Shown piece by piece: positions 45,413 to 58,231 of a stretch of 64,000 bases of DNA. Both the position numbers and the translations under genes were made by a program. The notes beneath the pieces were generated by a model that saw only the letters and a list, made by a program, of their open reading frames with translations, was not told the origin of the DNA and did not search any database. Source of the DNA: Aristolochia californica. Its lineage: Eukaryota > Streptophyta > Magnoliopsida > Piperales > Aristolochiaceae. The DNA lies in NCBI GenBank assembly GCA_029961685.1, contig JARWKL010000008.1:17083981-17147980 (forward strand), read 5' to 3'. Within the stretch, counting starts at the first letter, position 1, and every line of letters begins with the position of its first letter.

Positions 45413-47628
45413 TTTCTAGGAAAAGTTTGAGGTAAATATATTTTTTTTGAAACAAATTACTTTGTCCCACTATATGGCCTTTTCCTAGAGTATTTTTAGA
45501 AAACAATGGAAAATATTTCTAATAAAAATATGTCTCCAAGGACGATTAGTGCCTCATGTTTCCTCGAAACACTTTTCAAGATGAAAATTCTTACCAGGAA
45601 AATTTTCTTGAAACAAATTACTTTCTAAAAGTACAAGGCCTTGGTAGTTCATTTTTTCAGGGAACGTTGGAAAAATATTTTTAGTAAAAATATGTTTATG
45701 GGGACCATTAGTGCCTCATGTTTCCAAGAAACACTTTTCTAGCAGAAAATTCTTACAAGAAAATTTGTTGGTAAGACAATTTTTTCGTAATCAAATTACT
45801 TTCACTATAAGGCCTTGTTAGTGCATTTTTTAGCAAACGTTGAAAATTCTTACCAGAAAAATATGCAGTAAGGCAATTTTTTGCTGAAACAAATTTCATT
45901 TTACAAATTTCAGGCCTTGTTAGAGCCATTTTTTTAAAGAAATGTTGGAATATTATTTTGTAGTAAATATACATCTCTAGGGACCATTAATGCCTCATGT
46001 TTCCAGGAAACACTTTTCTAGCTAAAAATTATTTCTAAGAAAATTTTGTGGTAAAGCTATTTTTACTTAAACAAATTACATTCTATAACATTATGGCCGT
46101 CTTAGTGCTTTTTGTTTTTCAAAAAACATTGGAAAAATATTTTTTAGTAACTCCTTGGATCATTAGTGCTTCAAGTTTCCCCGAAACACTTTTCTAGTTA
46201 AAATTTCTTACCTTGAAAATTTTTAGGTAAGGCATTTTTTTATGAAACTAATTACTTTCTACAACTACAAGGTCTTGTTAGTTCCTTTGTTCATTAAATG
46301 TTGGAAAAATAGTTCTTGTTAAAATACGTCTCCAGGAACCAGAAGTGCCTCAAGTTTCCTAGAAACTCCTTTCTAGTCGAGAATTCTTAACAAGAAAATT
46401 TTGTGCTAAGAAATGTTTTGCTAAAAAAAATTATTTTCTACAACTATAAGGTGTTGTTAGTGTATTTTTAAGGAAACATTGGAAAAGTATTTCTAGTAAA
46501 AATACATCTCTAGAGACCAATAGTTCCTCATATTTCCTCGAAACACTTTTCAATATGAAAATTCTTACCAAGAAAATTTTGCGGAAACAAATTAATTTCT
46601 ACAACTACAAGACCTTGTAAGTGCATTTTTTTAGGAAAAGTTGGATAAGTATTTCTAGTCAAAATTCATCTGCATGGACCATTAGTGCTTCATGTTTTCT
46701 GGAAACACTTTTCTAGCCAAAAATTCTTACTAGGAAATTTTTTTGGTAAGCCATTTTTTTTCTAAATAAAATAACTTTCAAATACTATAAGAGCTTGTTG
46801 TGGTAAGAATTTTTTGCCGAAATAAATTACTTTCTATAACAGTATGGCCTTGGTAGTGCCTTTTTTCCAGGAAACATTGGAAAAATATTTTCTAGTAAAA
46901 ATACGTCTCCTTGGACCATTAGTGCCTCATGTTTCCTTGAAAAACTTTTGTAACTAAAAATTCTTTCGTCTAAATTTTTTTTTCTGAAACTAATTACTTT
47001 CTACTACTTTTAGGGCTTATTAGTGCCTTTTTTCTTGAAATGTTGGTAAAGTATTTCTTGTAAAAATATGTCTCTAGGGACCATAAGTGCCTCATGTTTA
47101 TTGGAAACACTTTTCTAGCAGAGAATTCTTACCAAAATTATTTTTTATAAAGCAATTTTCGTTGAAACAAATTACTTCCTACAACTAGAAGGTCCTGTTA
47201 GTGCATTTTTTCTGGAAACATTCAAAAAATATTTCAAGTTAGGATACGTCTCCAGGGATCATTAGTGCCTCATGTTTCTTGGAAACATTTTTCTAGTCGA
47301 AAATTATAATTCATAAAACAATTTTTACAGAAACAAATTACTTTATACAACTATATGGCCTTGTTACTGAATTTTTATTTGAAACATTGGAAAAGTATTT
47401 CTAATAAAAATATTTCTCATGATAAGTACCTCATGTTTACTAGAAATACTTTTCTAGCTGAGAATTTTTACTAGGAAAATTTTGTGGTGAGGTAATTTTT
47501 GTTAAAACAAATTACTTTCTACAATTATAAGGCCTTGTTAGTGACATTTAAAAGAAATTTTGGGAAACTATTTTTAGTAAAAATACGTCTCCAGGGACCA
47601 TAAGTGCATGTTTCCTGGAAACACTTTT

Positions 47629-47975
47629 TGTTTGAAGATGGGCACCAGCTCACACGACCAGGGAAGGCCCACATATCTAAGAGTATTATAAGAGAGACCA
47701 CTACCCCCTTGTAACTCACAAAGGCATCATTATCTTACCATCACGTCCTAGAAGAGTTCTAATTTGAGTTATGTTTGTGTTTTATCTATATTGAGTTATT
47801 TAATTATTCTAGGACTTATCTTTAAGTGTTAGAGATTGGGTGTAATTGGGACAAAGGTAGTTTTATTATAACTGGACACTACTACCTTCCTCTATTATAA
47901 ATAGAGGTTCATGTACTCTGATTATAATAAGTTAATGAAGTCAATGAAGTATTTCTATTTTCCTTAAATTCAATA
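47629..47975 (+). mobile_element. solo LTR of family A inside the satellite
   Basis: 347 bp, starts TGTTTGAAGATG and ends CAATA (mutated ACA). Internal deletions shorten it relative to the 440-bp norm. The target duplication CTTTT is perfect (47624-47628 and 47976-47980), and the empty site restores the satellite block ACACTTTTCTAGC exactly. Confidence 0.93.
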
Positions 47976-50900
47976 CTTTTCTAGCAGTATATTCTTACTA
48001 GGTAAATTTTGTGGTAAATCAATTTTGGCTACAACAAATTACTTTCTCTAACTATAAGGCCTTTTTCGGGTATTTTTTCATGAAATGTTAGAAATCTATT
48101 TCTAGTAAAAGTATGTCTCTAGGGACCATTAGCTCCTGATGAGCCCTGGCAAAACATTTCTAGTTGAAAATTCTTACTAAAATTTTTTTTTGGTAAGACA
48201 ATTTTTGGTGAAACCACCGTACTTTCTACAAATATAAGGCATTGTTTGTGCATTTTTTAAGGAAACATTGGAAATGTATTTCGAGTAAAAATACATCTTC
48301 AGAGATATTTAGAACCTCATGTTTCCTGGAAACACTTTTCTAGCTAAAAATTCTTACCAGGAAAATTTTGTGGTAAGGCAATTTTTATTAAAACAAATTA
48401 CTTTCAAAATTTATAAGAGCTTGATAGAGCCTTTTTTAAGGAAAAATTGGAAAGGAAAACATAAATTTAGAAAAAATACATCTCCAGGGTCCATTAGTGA
48501 CTCATCTTTGTTGGAAACACTTTTCTAGCATAAAATTCTTACATGACAATTTTGTGGTAAGACAATTTTTGCTGAAACAAATTATGTTTTACAACTATAA
48601 CGCCTTGTTAGTGCATTTTTTTCAGGAAATGTTAGAAAATATTCTAGTATAAATACATCTCCAAGGACTATCTCTTGTTTCCTGGAAACACTGTTCTAGC
48701 AAAAAAATCTTACTAAAATGTTTTTTGGTAAGTCAATTTTTGCTGAAATAAATTACTTTCTAAAACTTTAACCCCATGTTAGTGCCTTTTTATGGAAAAA
48801 TTAGAAAAGTACTTCTAGTAATAATATGTCTCCATAGACCATTAGTGCCACATGTTTCTTGGAAACACTTTTGTAGTCGAAAACAATTACTAGGAAAAAT
48901 TTGTGGTAAGGAAATTTTTGCTAAAACAAATTACTTTCTACAACTATTAGGCCTTTTTAGTGCCTTTTTTTCAGGAAACATTGGCAAAGTATTTCAATTA
49001 AAAATACGTCTCTAGGGACAATTTTGTAGGAAAATTCTTTGCAACAAAATTTTGCTAAAAAAAATTACTTTCTACTACTAAAAGACCTTGTTAGTACATT
49101 ATTTAGGAAACATTGTAAAAGTATTTATAGTAAAAATACCTATCCAGGGACCTTTAATGCCTCATGTTTCCTTGAAAAAAATTTCAAGCAAAAAATTCTT
49201 ACAAGAAAAATTTTACTAAAACTAATTACTTTGTACCACTACAAGGCTTGTTAATGTATTGTTTAGGAAATGTTGGAAAAGTATTTCTAGTAAAAACACG
49301 TATGCAAGAAAAACGTTTCTAGCTGAAAATTCTATCTTGGAAATGTTTTTGCTCAAGGCGTTTTTTCTGAATCAAATTACATTTTACAACTATAAGGCCT
49401 TCTTAGTGCTTTTTTTTCAGGAAATGATGGAAAAGTATTTCTAGAAAAAAAATATCTCCAGGGACCATTAGTGCCTCATGTTTCCAGGAAACACTTTTCT
49501 AGCGAAAAATTATTAAAAGGAAAATTTTGTGCTAAAACAATTTTTACTAAAACAAATAACTTTCTGCAACGTTATGGCCTTGTTCGTGTACTTTTTTAGT
49601 AAACCTTGGAAAAGTATTTGTAGTCAAAATATGTGTCCATGGACCATTAGTGCCTCCTGTTTCCCTCCAAACACTTTTCAAGCTGAAAATTTTCTACTCA
49701 AAAAATTTTACTGAAACAAATTACTTTCTACAACTACAAGGCTTTGTTATTGTATTTTTTCTTGAAACATTGGAAAAATATTTCTTTTAAAAATATATCT
49801 ATAGGGACCATTAGTGCCTCATGTTTCCTGAAAACACTTTTCTAGCGAAAAATTCTTACTAGGTAAATTTTTTGGTAAGCCAACTTTTTTTTGAATCAAA
49901 TTACTTTTAACAACTATAAGGCCTTGTAAGTGCATTTTTTTTTGGAAACATTGAAAAATTTGACCAGGAAAATATTGTGGTATGGCAATTTTTGGTGGAG
50001 AAAATTACATTTTAACCCTATAAGGCCTTATTAGTGCCTTTTTTAGGAAATGTTGGAAAATTATTTCTTGTAATAATTTGTCTCCAGGGACCATTAATGC
50101 CTCATGTTTCTTGGAAATACTTTTCTAGCAAAACATTTTACCAGGAAATTTTTTGAGGTAAAACATTTTTTGCTAAAACAAATTACTCTCTACATCTATA
50201 AGGCCTTGTTGATATATTTTTTAAAGAAACGTTGGAAAAATATTTCTAGTAAAAATATGTGTCCAAGGATCATTAGTGCATGTTTACACGAAGCACTTTT
50301 CGAGCTGAAAATTCTTACCAGTAAAATTTTGTTGAAACAAATTACTTTCTACAACTACAAAGCCTTGTTAGTGTATTTTTTCAAGAAACATTGGAAAAGT
50401 ATTTCTAGTAAAAATACGTCTGTAAGGACCATTAGTGACACATGTTTCCTAGAAACACATTTCTAGCTAAAAATTCTTACTTGGAAAAATTTTTATTAGG
50501 CAAATGTTTCTGAATCAAATTACTTTGAACAACTAAAGGCCTTGTTAGTGCATTTTGTTTTTGGAAACGTTGAAAATTCAGACCTAGAAAAATAGGTGGT
50601 AAGGCAATTTTTACTGAAATAAATTACATTTTACAACTTTAAGGCTTTGTTGGAGCCTTTTTTCAAGAAAAGTTGGTAAAATATTTGTAGTAAAAATATG
50701 TGTCTAGGGACCATTAGTGCCTTATATTTCCTTGAAACACTTTTCTAGCCTAAAATGCTTACAAGGAAAATTCTGTGGTAAGACAATTTTTGCTGAAACA
50801 AATGACCTTCTATAACTGTATGGCCTTGTTAGTGCCTTTTTTTTTTAAGGAACATTGGAAAAATATTTTCACTTTTCTAGTTGAAAATTCTTATCTAGAA

Positions 50901-51920
50901 AATTTTGAGGTATAGCAATTTTTACTGAAACTAATTACTTTCTACAACTTTATGGCCTTGTTAGTTCCCTTATTCATGAAACATTGGAAAAATAATTCTT
51001 TTAAAAATACGTCTCCAAGGACCATAAGTGCATATTTTATGGAAACACATTTCTAGCAAAGAATTCTTACCTGGAAAATTTTGTGGTAACACAATTTTTT
51101 TTGAAACAAATTACTTTCTACTACTACAAAGCCATGGTTGTACCTTTTTTTAGGAAACATTTGCATAGTATTTCTTGTGAAAATGTCTCTAGGGACCATA
51201 ACTACATCATCTTTCTTGAAAACAATTTTCTTGTTAAAAATTCTTATGTGGAAAATTCTTTGGTAAGCCAATTTTTGCTTAAAAAAATTACTTCCTGCAA
51301 CTATAAGGTCATGTCAGTGCATTTTTTCAAGAAACATTGGAAAATTATTTCAAGTAAAAATATGTCTCCTAACAACATAAGTGCCTCATGTTTGTTGGAA
51401 AAACATTTCTAGCTAAGAGTTTTTACCAGAAAAATTTTGTGGTGAGGCAATTTTTCTGAAACAAATTACTTTCTACCACTATAAGACCTAGTTAATGCCT
51501 TTTTTGTAGTAAATATTGGAGAAATACTTTTAGTAAAAACACGTCTCTAGGGACCACTAGTGCATGTTTCCAGGAAACGTTTTCTAGCAGAAAATTCTTA
51601 CTAGGAAAATTGTGGTAAGTCATTTTTTGGTGAAGCAATTTAGTTTCTCCAACCATATAGCTTTTTTCTTGTATTTTTCATAAAAAATTTGAAAAATATT
51701 TCTAGTAAAAATATGTCTCCATGGACCATTAGTGCCTCGTGTGTTCTGGCAACACATTTCTAGTTGAAAATTTTGTGGTATGTAATTATTGGTGAAACCA
51801 CAATACTTTGTACAACTATAAGGCATTGTTTGTGCATTTTTTGAGGTAACACTTTTCAAGCAAAAAATTCTTACCTCAAGTTTCCTAGAAACACTTTTCA
51901 AGCAAAAAAACCTTACCTAG

Positions 51921-53815
51921 TGTTGGAAGATAGGGCCCAAGCCCACACGACCAAGGAAGGCCCACATATATAAGAGTATTATAAGATAGGCCACATGACC
52001 AAAGAAGATCCACAAGATGGGCCCAAACCCATAAGAAGTAGGACCCACAATGGTTACCATGAGCTGGCATCCTTATCACATCAGTAGGAAAATCAAGAAG
52101 GTTTCACAAAAGTATCTTATTTTATGGTCACGTCAAATAAGAGTTTTATTTTGAGTTATGTTTGTCTTTTATCTATATTGAGTTATTTAATTATGTTAGG
52201 AACTATCTTTAAGTGTTAGAGTTTGGGTGTAATTGGGACAAGGGTAGTTTTATTGTAATTAGACTCTACTACCTTCCTCTATTATAAATAGAGGTTCATG
52301 TACTCTGAATACAAAAAGTTATTGATGTCGATGAAGTATTTAACTTTTCCATGACTTCAACGTGGTATCAGAGCAGGTTCTGTGAGTTGACTTGGTCAAC
52401 TTACGGAGGTAATGTGATCCTTTTCTCTAAACCCTAAACCCTAAGTCTAGTTAGTAGTTATTTTTTTCAATCCCTATACTGTAGATTTCCTTACGATTTT
52501 TACCTCTATACGGAGTTTTTCATATTAAAAATTATATATTTACAGAAATATATTTTAGTCTACTTTCCAAATAAAAATGAAAGATGTCAATATTTGAATG
52601 AGCGAAGATCAGATTGCAAAAAGGTTTGAGCAACAACAACAATCTTCATATTGCGAGGTATTTTTTGCTATCAAGAACCAGACTTTATATGGTGAAATAT
52701 ATATATTAAAAGAAATATCTGTAAGTCTATTCTTTAACTATTCAACCAATTTTTTTATCTGAGTTATCTACAAAGATAAATCGATATTTGAAACAGCAAA
52801 GGTCAGATTGAAAAAGAGGTTCGACCGGCAACAAAAAGCTTCAAATTCTGAGGTAATTTATGCTATCAAAAAAGAGACTTTATATGGAGAATTATATATC
52901 AAAAGAAATATACGTAAGTTTATTTTCTTACCTATTCAACCAATCCTTAGTATGATCTTTTTATAAGGAGATATTGATCTTTGAAGAGTCAATGATCATT
53001 ATGGAAAAAACTGGAGAAATAGTATTTAGTTCAGCTAGATGACAGAGATCGAAATATATCAGATTATTTATCTTCTGAAAATTATATTTTATGAAGCTAA
53101 GTTATAATTGGATGAAATGTATTTAAGTCTACTTTTAGAAGGAAAATATTTCATGTCAATCTGATCTATATTGAAAGATATATTCGAATTGGAAGAATCA
53201 AAGGTCATGCTGGTATTCTGTTACATTGAAAATCCTAATTTAAGCCAATTGTTTTGCGTCACTATTTGAGTTGATATATCAAAAAAATATCTCACTTCTC
53301 CCTGGTTTGAGGGCTTATTTATACATCTCACTTATTTTGGCTTATTGCTACATCTATGATATTTGGTTCAAGTTGCGATCACTTATGATACTTGGTTCAA
53401 GCTGGAATCACTTATTGCTACATCTATGATATTTGGTTTGTGTTATATGTGTTGGAAGATGGCTGTGTTATATACAGTTACTGCTATTATGTCTCTTTGG
53501 GGACACTATTTTATGGGTTCTCTTTCGTGTTCTATATCACAATTAGGAAACCATGACGGAGGAACTTATTATCAAACATAACTCAAACTAAAACTCTTCT
53601 TTGACGTGACCGTAAGATAAGATACTTGTGCGAGTCCTTCTTGATCTTCCAACTGATGTGATAAGGATGCCAGCTCATGGTAATCACTGTGGGTCCTACT
53701 TCTTATGGGTTTGGGCCCATCTTGTGGGCCTTCCTTGGTCGTGTGGCTCATCGTATAATAATCTTAGATATGTGGGCCTTCCTTGGTCATGTGGGCTCGA
53801 GCTTATCTTCCAACA
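51921..53815 (+). mobile_element. family A copy with 5' LTR and an inverted LTR fragment
   Basis: 5' LTR 51921-52362 (TGTTGGAAG..AACG), primer site TGGTATCAGAGC at 52363, leader repeats to about 53560 with a single minisatellite unit near 53550. From about 53574 to 53815 there is an LTR fragment in the opposite orientation, ending TTCCAACA. No matching target duplication, so the right part arose by rearrangement rather than normal insertion. Satellite lies on both sides. Confidence 0.85.
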
Positions 53816-55070
53816 TAACTAGAAGGCAACATTAGTGTTTTTTTAGGAAACGTTGGAAAAGTATTTCTAGTAAAATTATGTCTCCAGGGACCATTACTGC
53901 CTCATGTTTCCTGTAAACGGTTTTTTAGATGAAAATTCTTACCTTGAAAAGTTTTTGGATAAGAATTTTTGCTGAACAAAATTATTTCTACATCTATAAG
54001 GCCTTGTTAGTGCCTTTTTTTTAGGAAATTTTGAAAAAATATGTCTAGTAAAAATACGTCACCAGAGACCATTAGTACCTCTTGTTTCTCTCAATCACTC
54101 TTGTAGAAAAAAATTTATACCAGGAAAATTTTTTGTCAGGCATTTTTTTATGAAACAACTATAAGTCCTTGTTAGTGCATTTTTATCAAGAAACGTTGGA
54201 AAAGTATTTCTAGTAAAAATTTCTCCAGGGACCATTAGTGCCTCATGTTTCTTGGAAATACTTTCGTAGCAAAAAATTCTTACTAGGAAAAATTTCTTGT
54301 GACACAATTTTTGCATAAACAAATTACTTTGTAAAATTATAAGGCCTTTTAGTATCATTTTTCAGGAAACGTTGGAAAAATATTTCTTTTAAAAATACCT
54401 CTTCTGAGATCATTAGTGCCTAATGTTTCTTGGAAATTTTATTGAAGGTGAAAATTCTTACGAGTAAAATTTTGCTGAAATAAATTACTTTCTACAACTA
54501 TAAGTCCTTGTTAGGGCATTTTTAAGGAAATGTTGGAAAAATATTATTAGTAAAAATACGTCTCTAGGAACCATTATTGCCTCATGTTTCCTGGAAACAC
54601 TTTTCTAGCTGAAAATTCTTACTAGGGAAATTTTGTCGAAACAAATTGTATTCTACAACTATAAGGTCTCTTTAGTGCCTTTTTTCAGGAAACGTTGGAA
54701 AAGAATTTCTAGTAAAAATATGTCTGGGACTATTAGTACCCCATGTTTTCTAGAAACGTTTTTCCAAATTAAAATTTTTAGTATGAAAATTTTGAGGTAG
54801 ACAATTTTTTTTGAAGGAAATTACATTTTACAATTATAAGGCCTGGTTTATGTATTTTTTCAGGAAACGTTGAAATTTTTTTGTCAAAATATTTCTCGAG
54901 GGACCATTAGTGCCTCATGTTTTCTAGAAACACTTTTCAATCCAACAATTCATACCAAGAAATTTTGCTGAAACAAATTATTTTCAACAACTATAAAGCC
55001 TTGTTAATGCAAATTTTCAGAAAGCGTTGGAAAAGTATTACTTGTGAAAATAAGTCTCCAGTAACCATTA

Positions 55071-55297
55071 TGTTAAATTTTGGAGCGTAATCAATATGCC
55101 CTATGTTGAGTTAGGCGCTGTTGCTATGGTTTTATCACTCGGAATAAGATCCTCAATTGGCGACCGAGAAGAGGTTAGAGAAAAACCACCTATAAGCATG
55201 TGCGATTTTTCTTGTAAACTATTTCATCTTTATAGTAGATTACTACAACGATGGAAGACAGGACGTAGTCTCACCTTGAGGCAAACCTATATAAATA
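55071..55297 (+). repeat. Tork/Tnt1-type LTR, truncated
   Basis: Starts TGTTAAATTTTGGAGCG in the satellite and follows the LTR at 41748 (shared GAGAGGTTAGAGAAAAAC-like and TCTTGTAAACTATTTCATC blocks), then the GGACGTAG..CACCTTGAGGC motif typical of Tnt1-like LTRs. It is cut at 55297 by a copia-1-family LTR. Confidence 0.78.
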
Positions 55298-55437
55298 TGT
55301 TGAATTTAGGACCCCATTACTGATATCTCGAGCAAGGTGAGAGAGGGAAAAAGAAAAAGAAGGAGAGAGAAAGCTCTCGGGTAGAGAAGAGAGAAGAAGA
55401 AAAAAGAAGAAAGAGTATATGCAAGAAGAGAACTCTA

Positions 55438-55491
<54 letters not shown>

Positions 55492-55848
55492 ACTCCTTCC
55501 TTTGATGATTTTATTCCAAGTACAAGCTCCTCTATTCATAGTAGAGGAGTGATAGAGTCCAAGATCACATTCCAAAGATAACTCACCTAATTTAGAAGTC
55601 TAACATTTAACTCTAACCCTTCTATAAGGACGTGACCCTAGACTGAAGATGCCAGCTATGCTATATCTTTGTGGGTCCCACTTGATTTTCCAGCTCATGT
55701 GATAAGGATACCATCTCATGGTATCTTTGTGAGTCCCACTAGATCTTAAAATCTTCCAACTCATTCAAATTGTGTGATGACTTCTCTTGGCTTCTCACAT
55801 CCTCATGGTGGGTCCCACCAACTCGTGCAACCATGGTGGGTCCCACAT
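55298..55848 (-). repeat. copia-1-family LTR, solo or truncated, with long GA tract
   Basis: Plus strand starts TGTTGAATTTAGGACCCC, as in the copia-1 and copia-2 LTRs in reverse. Includes a (GA)n run at 55442-55487 (about 46 nt). The other end stops within CCATGGTGGGTCCCACA, about 10 bp short of the expected TGTAACA, and joins satellite. No internal region. Confidence 0.8.
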
Positions 55849-55889
55849 TTTTCTTGTAGAAAATACTTACCAGGGAAATTTTGTGGTAT

Positions 55890-56752
55890 TTTTTGGATGA
55901 TAGGCCCAAGCCCACACGATCAATAAAGGAAAACATATCTATGAGTATTATAAGATGGGCCACACAACCAAGGAAGGCCCACAAGATGAGCCCAAGCATA
56001 TAAGACCATGATTACCACATGCTGTCATGTTTATCATATAAGTTGGAAGATCAAGAAGGACTCACAAAGACATCTTTATCTTATGGTCACATCCTAGAAG
56101 AGTTCTAGTTTTGAGTTATGTTTGTCTTTTATCTATATTGAGTTATTTAATTATGCTAGGACTTATCTTTAAGTGTTAGAGTTTGGGTGTAATTGGGACA
56201 AGATAGTTTTATTGTAATTGGACTCTACTACCTTCCTCTATTATAAATAGATGTTCATGTACTCTAATTATAATATGTCAATGAAGTTAATGAAGTATTT
56301 TATCTTTTCCATAAATTCAACATGGTATCAGAACAGGTTCTATGAGTTGACTTGGTCAACCCAGAAAGATAATGAGATCCATTTCTCTAAACCCTAAACC
56401 CTAAGTCTAGGTTCGTGGTTTTTTTAAGTCCCTACACCTATAGTTTTCTTTGATTTTTTCACTTCTATACTGAGATTTTCATATTGAAAATTATAAATTG
56501 ATGGAAATATATCTGAGTCTACTTTCTAAGGAAAAATTATTTTTTTCGATCGGAGTTATCTACAAAGAGAAATTGATATTTTAATGATCGTAGATCATAT
56601 TACGAAAGAGGTTCGAGCTACAGCAAAAAGTTTCAATTTCAAAGATATTTTATGCTATCAATAACGAAACTTTATTTGGAGATATATATATTAAAAGAAA
56701 TATCTGTAAGTATATTATCTTAAATATTCATTCAATTTTAAATTGGAGTTAT
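55890..56752 (+). mobile_element. family A fragment: 5' LTR and part of leader
   Basis: LTR about 55890-56322 (start degraded to TTTTTGGATGATAGG, end TTCAACA), primer site TGGTATCAGAAC at 56323-56334, then leader repeats up to GGAGTTAT near 56750, where satellite starts abruptly. The 3' half is deleted. Confidence 0.82.
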
Positions 56753-58231
56753 CCAGGAAAAAAACTTTTCTAGCTGAAAATTCTTACCAGGAAACTTTTG
56801 TGGTAAAATAATTTTTGCTGAAACAAATTACTTTCTACAACTATAAGGCCTTGTTAGTGCATTTTTTCAAGAACGTTGGAAAAAAAATATTTAGTCAAAA
56901 TACGACCCTGGGACCATTACTGCCGCATGTTTCCAAGAAACATTTTTTCGTTTTGAAAATTCTAACCATGGAAATTTTGTGAGAAAGATATTTTTGATGA
57001 AACAAATTAGTTTCTAAAACTATATGGCCTTGTTAGTACATTTTGTTGGAAACATTGTAAATGTATTTCTAGTAAAAATGTGTCTCTAGGGATCAGTAGT
57101 ATATCATGTTTCTTGGAAACACTTTTCAAGTTAAAAATTCTTACATGAAAAATTTTGTTGGAACAAATTACTTTCTACAACTATATGACCTTGTTAGTGC
57201 ATTTTTTCAGGAAACGTTGTCAAAGTATTTATAGTAAAAATACGTTTCTATGAACCATTAGTGCCTAATGTTTCTTGGAAAATACTTTTCAAGCAGAAAA
57301 TTCTTACTTGGAAAACTTTGCTAAAACAAATTACTTTCTATAACCATAAGGTTTTTTTTTATGAATTGTTTTTTGAGGAAACATTGGAAAAGTATTTATA
57401 GTAGAAATATGTCTCCAAGGACCATTAGTGCCTCATGTTTTCTGGAAACAGTTTTCTACCTAAAAATTCTTACCAAAAATCTTTTTTGGAATAGCAATTT
57501 TTGCCGAAAAAATTGTTTTCTACAAATATAAGGTCTTGTTAATGTATTTTTTTTAAGAAACGTTGGAAAAATATTTCTACTAAAAATACAAATTCAATGA
57601 CCGTCCATGCCTCATATTTCCATGAAACACTTTTCAAGCTGAAAATTCTTACGAGGAAAATTTTGTAACAAGGCATTTTTTTGCTGAAAAAAATCATATT
57701 TTACTACTATAGACCCTTGTTAATGCCTCTTTTCAGGAAAACTAAAAAATTATTTCTAGTAAAAATACATTTCAGGGGACCATTAATACCTCATGTTTCT
57801 ATGGATCACTTTTATTGTTGAACGTTTCTACATAGAAAGTTTTGGTGAAAGGAAATCTTTTCTGAAACAAATAACTTTTTACATTATTAAGGCCTTGGTA
57901 ATACCTTTTTTTGGAAACTTTGAAAATATATTTATAGTAAAAATACGTCTCCAGGGTCCATTAGTGCCTCATGTTTCCTTGAAACACTATTCCAGTTGAA
58001 AATTCTTACCAGGAAAATTTTGATGTAAAGCATTTTTTTATGAAAAAAAGTTACTTTTAACAACTACAAGGCCTTATTAGTACATTTTTTTCAAGAAATA
58101 TTGGAAAATTATTTCTAATAAAATTACATCTCTAGTGACTATTAATGCTTCATATTTCCTAGAAACACATTTCTTACTAAAACTTCTTTCTAGGAAAATT
58201 TTGAGGTAAGGCAATTTTTTCGAAAACAAAT

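Larger units (their letters stand above)
40108..58231. repeat. 179-bp tandem satellite array (interrupted)
   Basis: Consensus blocks in order: GGACCATTAGTGCCTCATG, TTTCCTGGAAACACTTTTC, TAGCTGAAAATTCTTACCAG, GAAAATTTTGTGGTAAGGC, AATTTTTGCTGAAACAAATT, ACTTTCTACAACTATAAGGC, CTTGTTAGTGCATTTTTTC, AGGAAACGTTGGAAAAGTAT, TTCTAGTAAAAATACGTCTC. Starts of the first block at 40261, 40443, 40621, 40800 and 40980 give a spacing of 179-182 bp. Array pieces are 40108-41747, 45413-47628, 47976-51920, 53816-55070, 55849-55889 and 56753-58231, about 10.5 kb or 59 units. Monomers are visibly diverged, so the array is old or not being homogenised. The unit length is typical of plant centromeric satellites. No protein is encoded; frames drift between monomers. 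Confidence 0.95.

Noticed and set aside
50104..50466. 120-codon frame with repeated Lys/Phe-rich blocks (and many similar 60-110 codon frames between 40 and 58 kb)
   Set aside because: These frames are readings through satellite monomers near 180 bp, a multiple of three, so a frame can survive one or two units by chance. They break at the next indel, differ between monomers and have no start or splice context.
40108..58231. CRISPR-like array
   Set aside because: The repeats are 179 bp with no unique spacers and the context is a plant nuclear genome.
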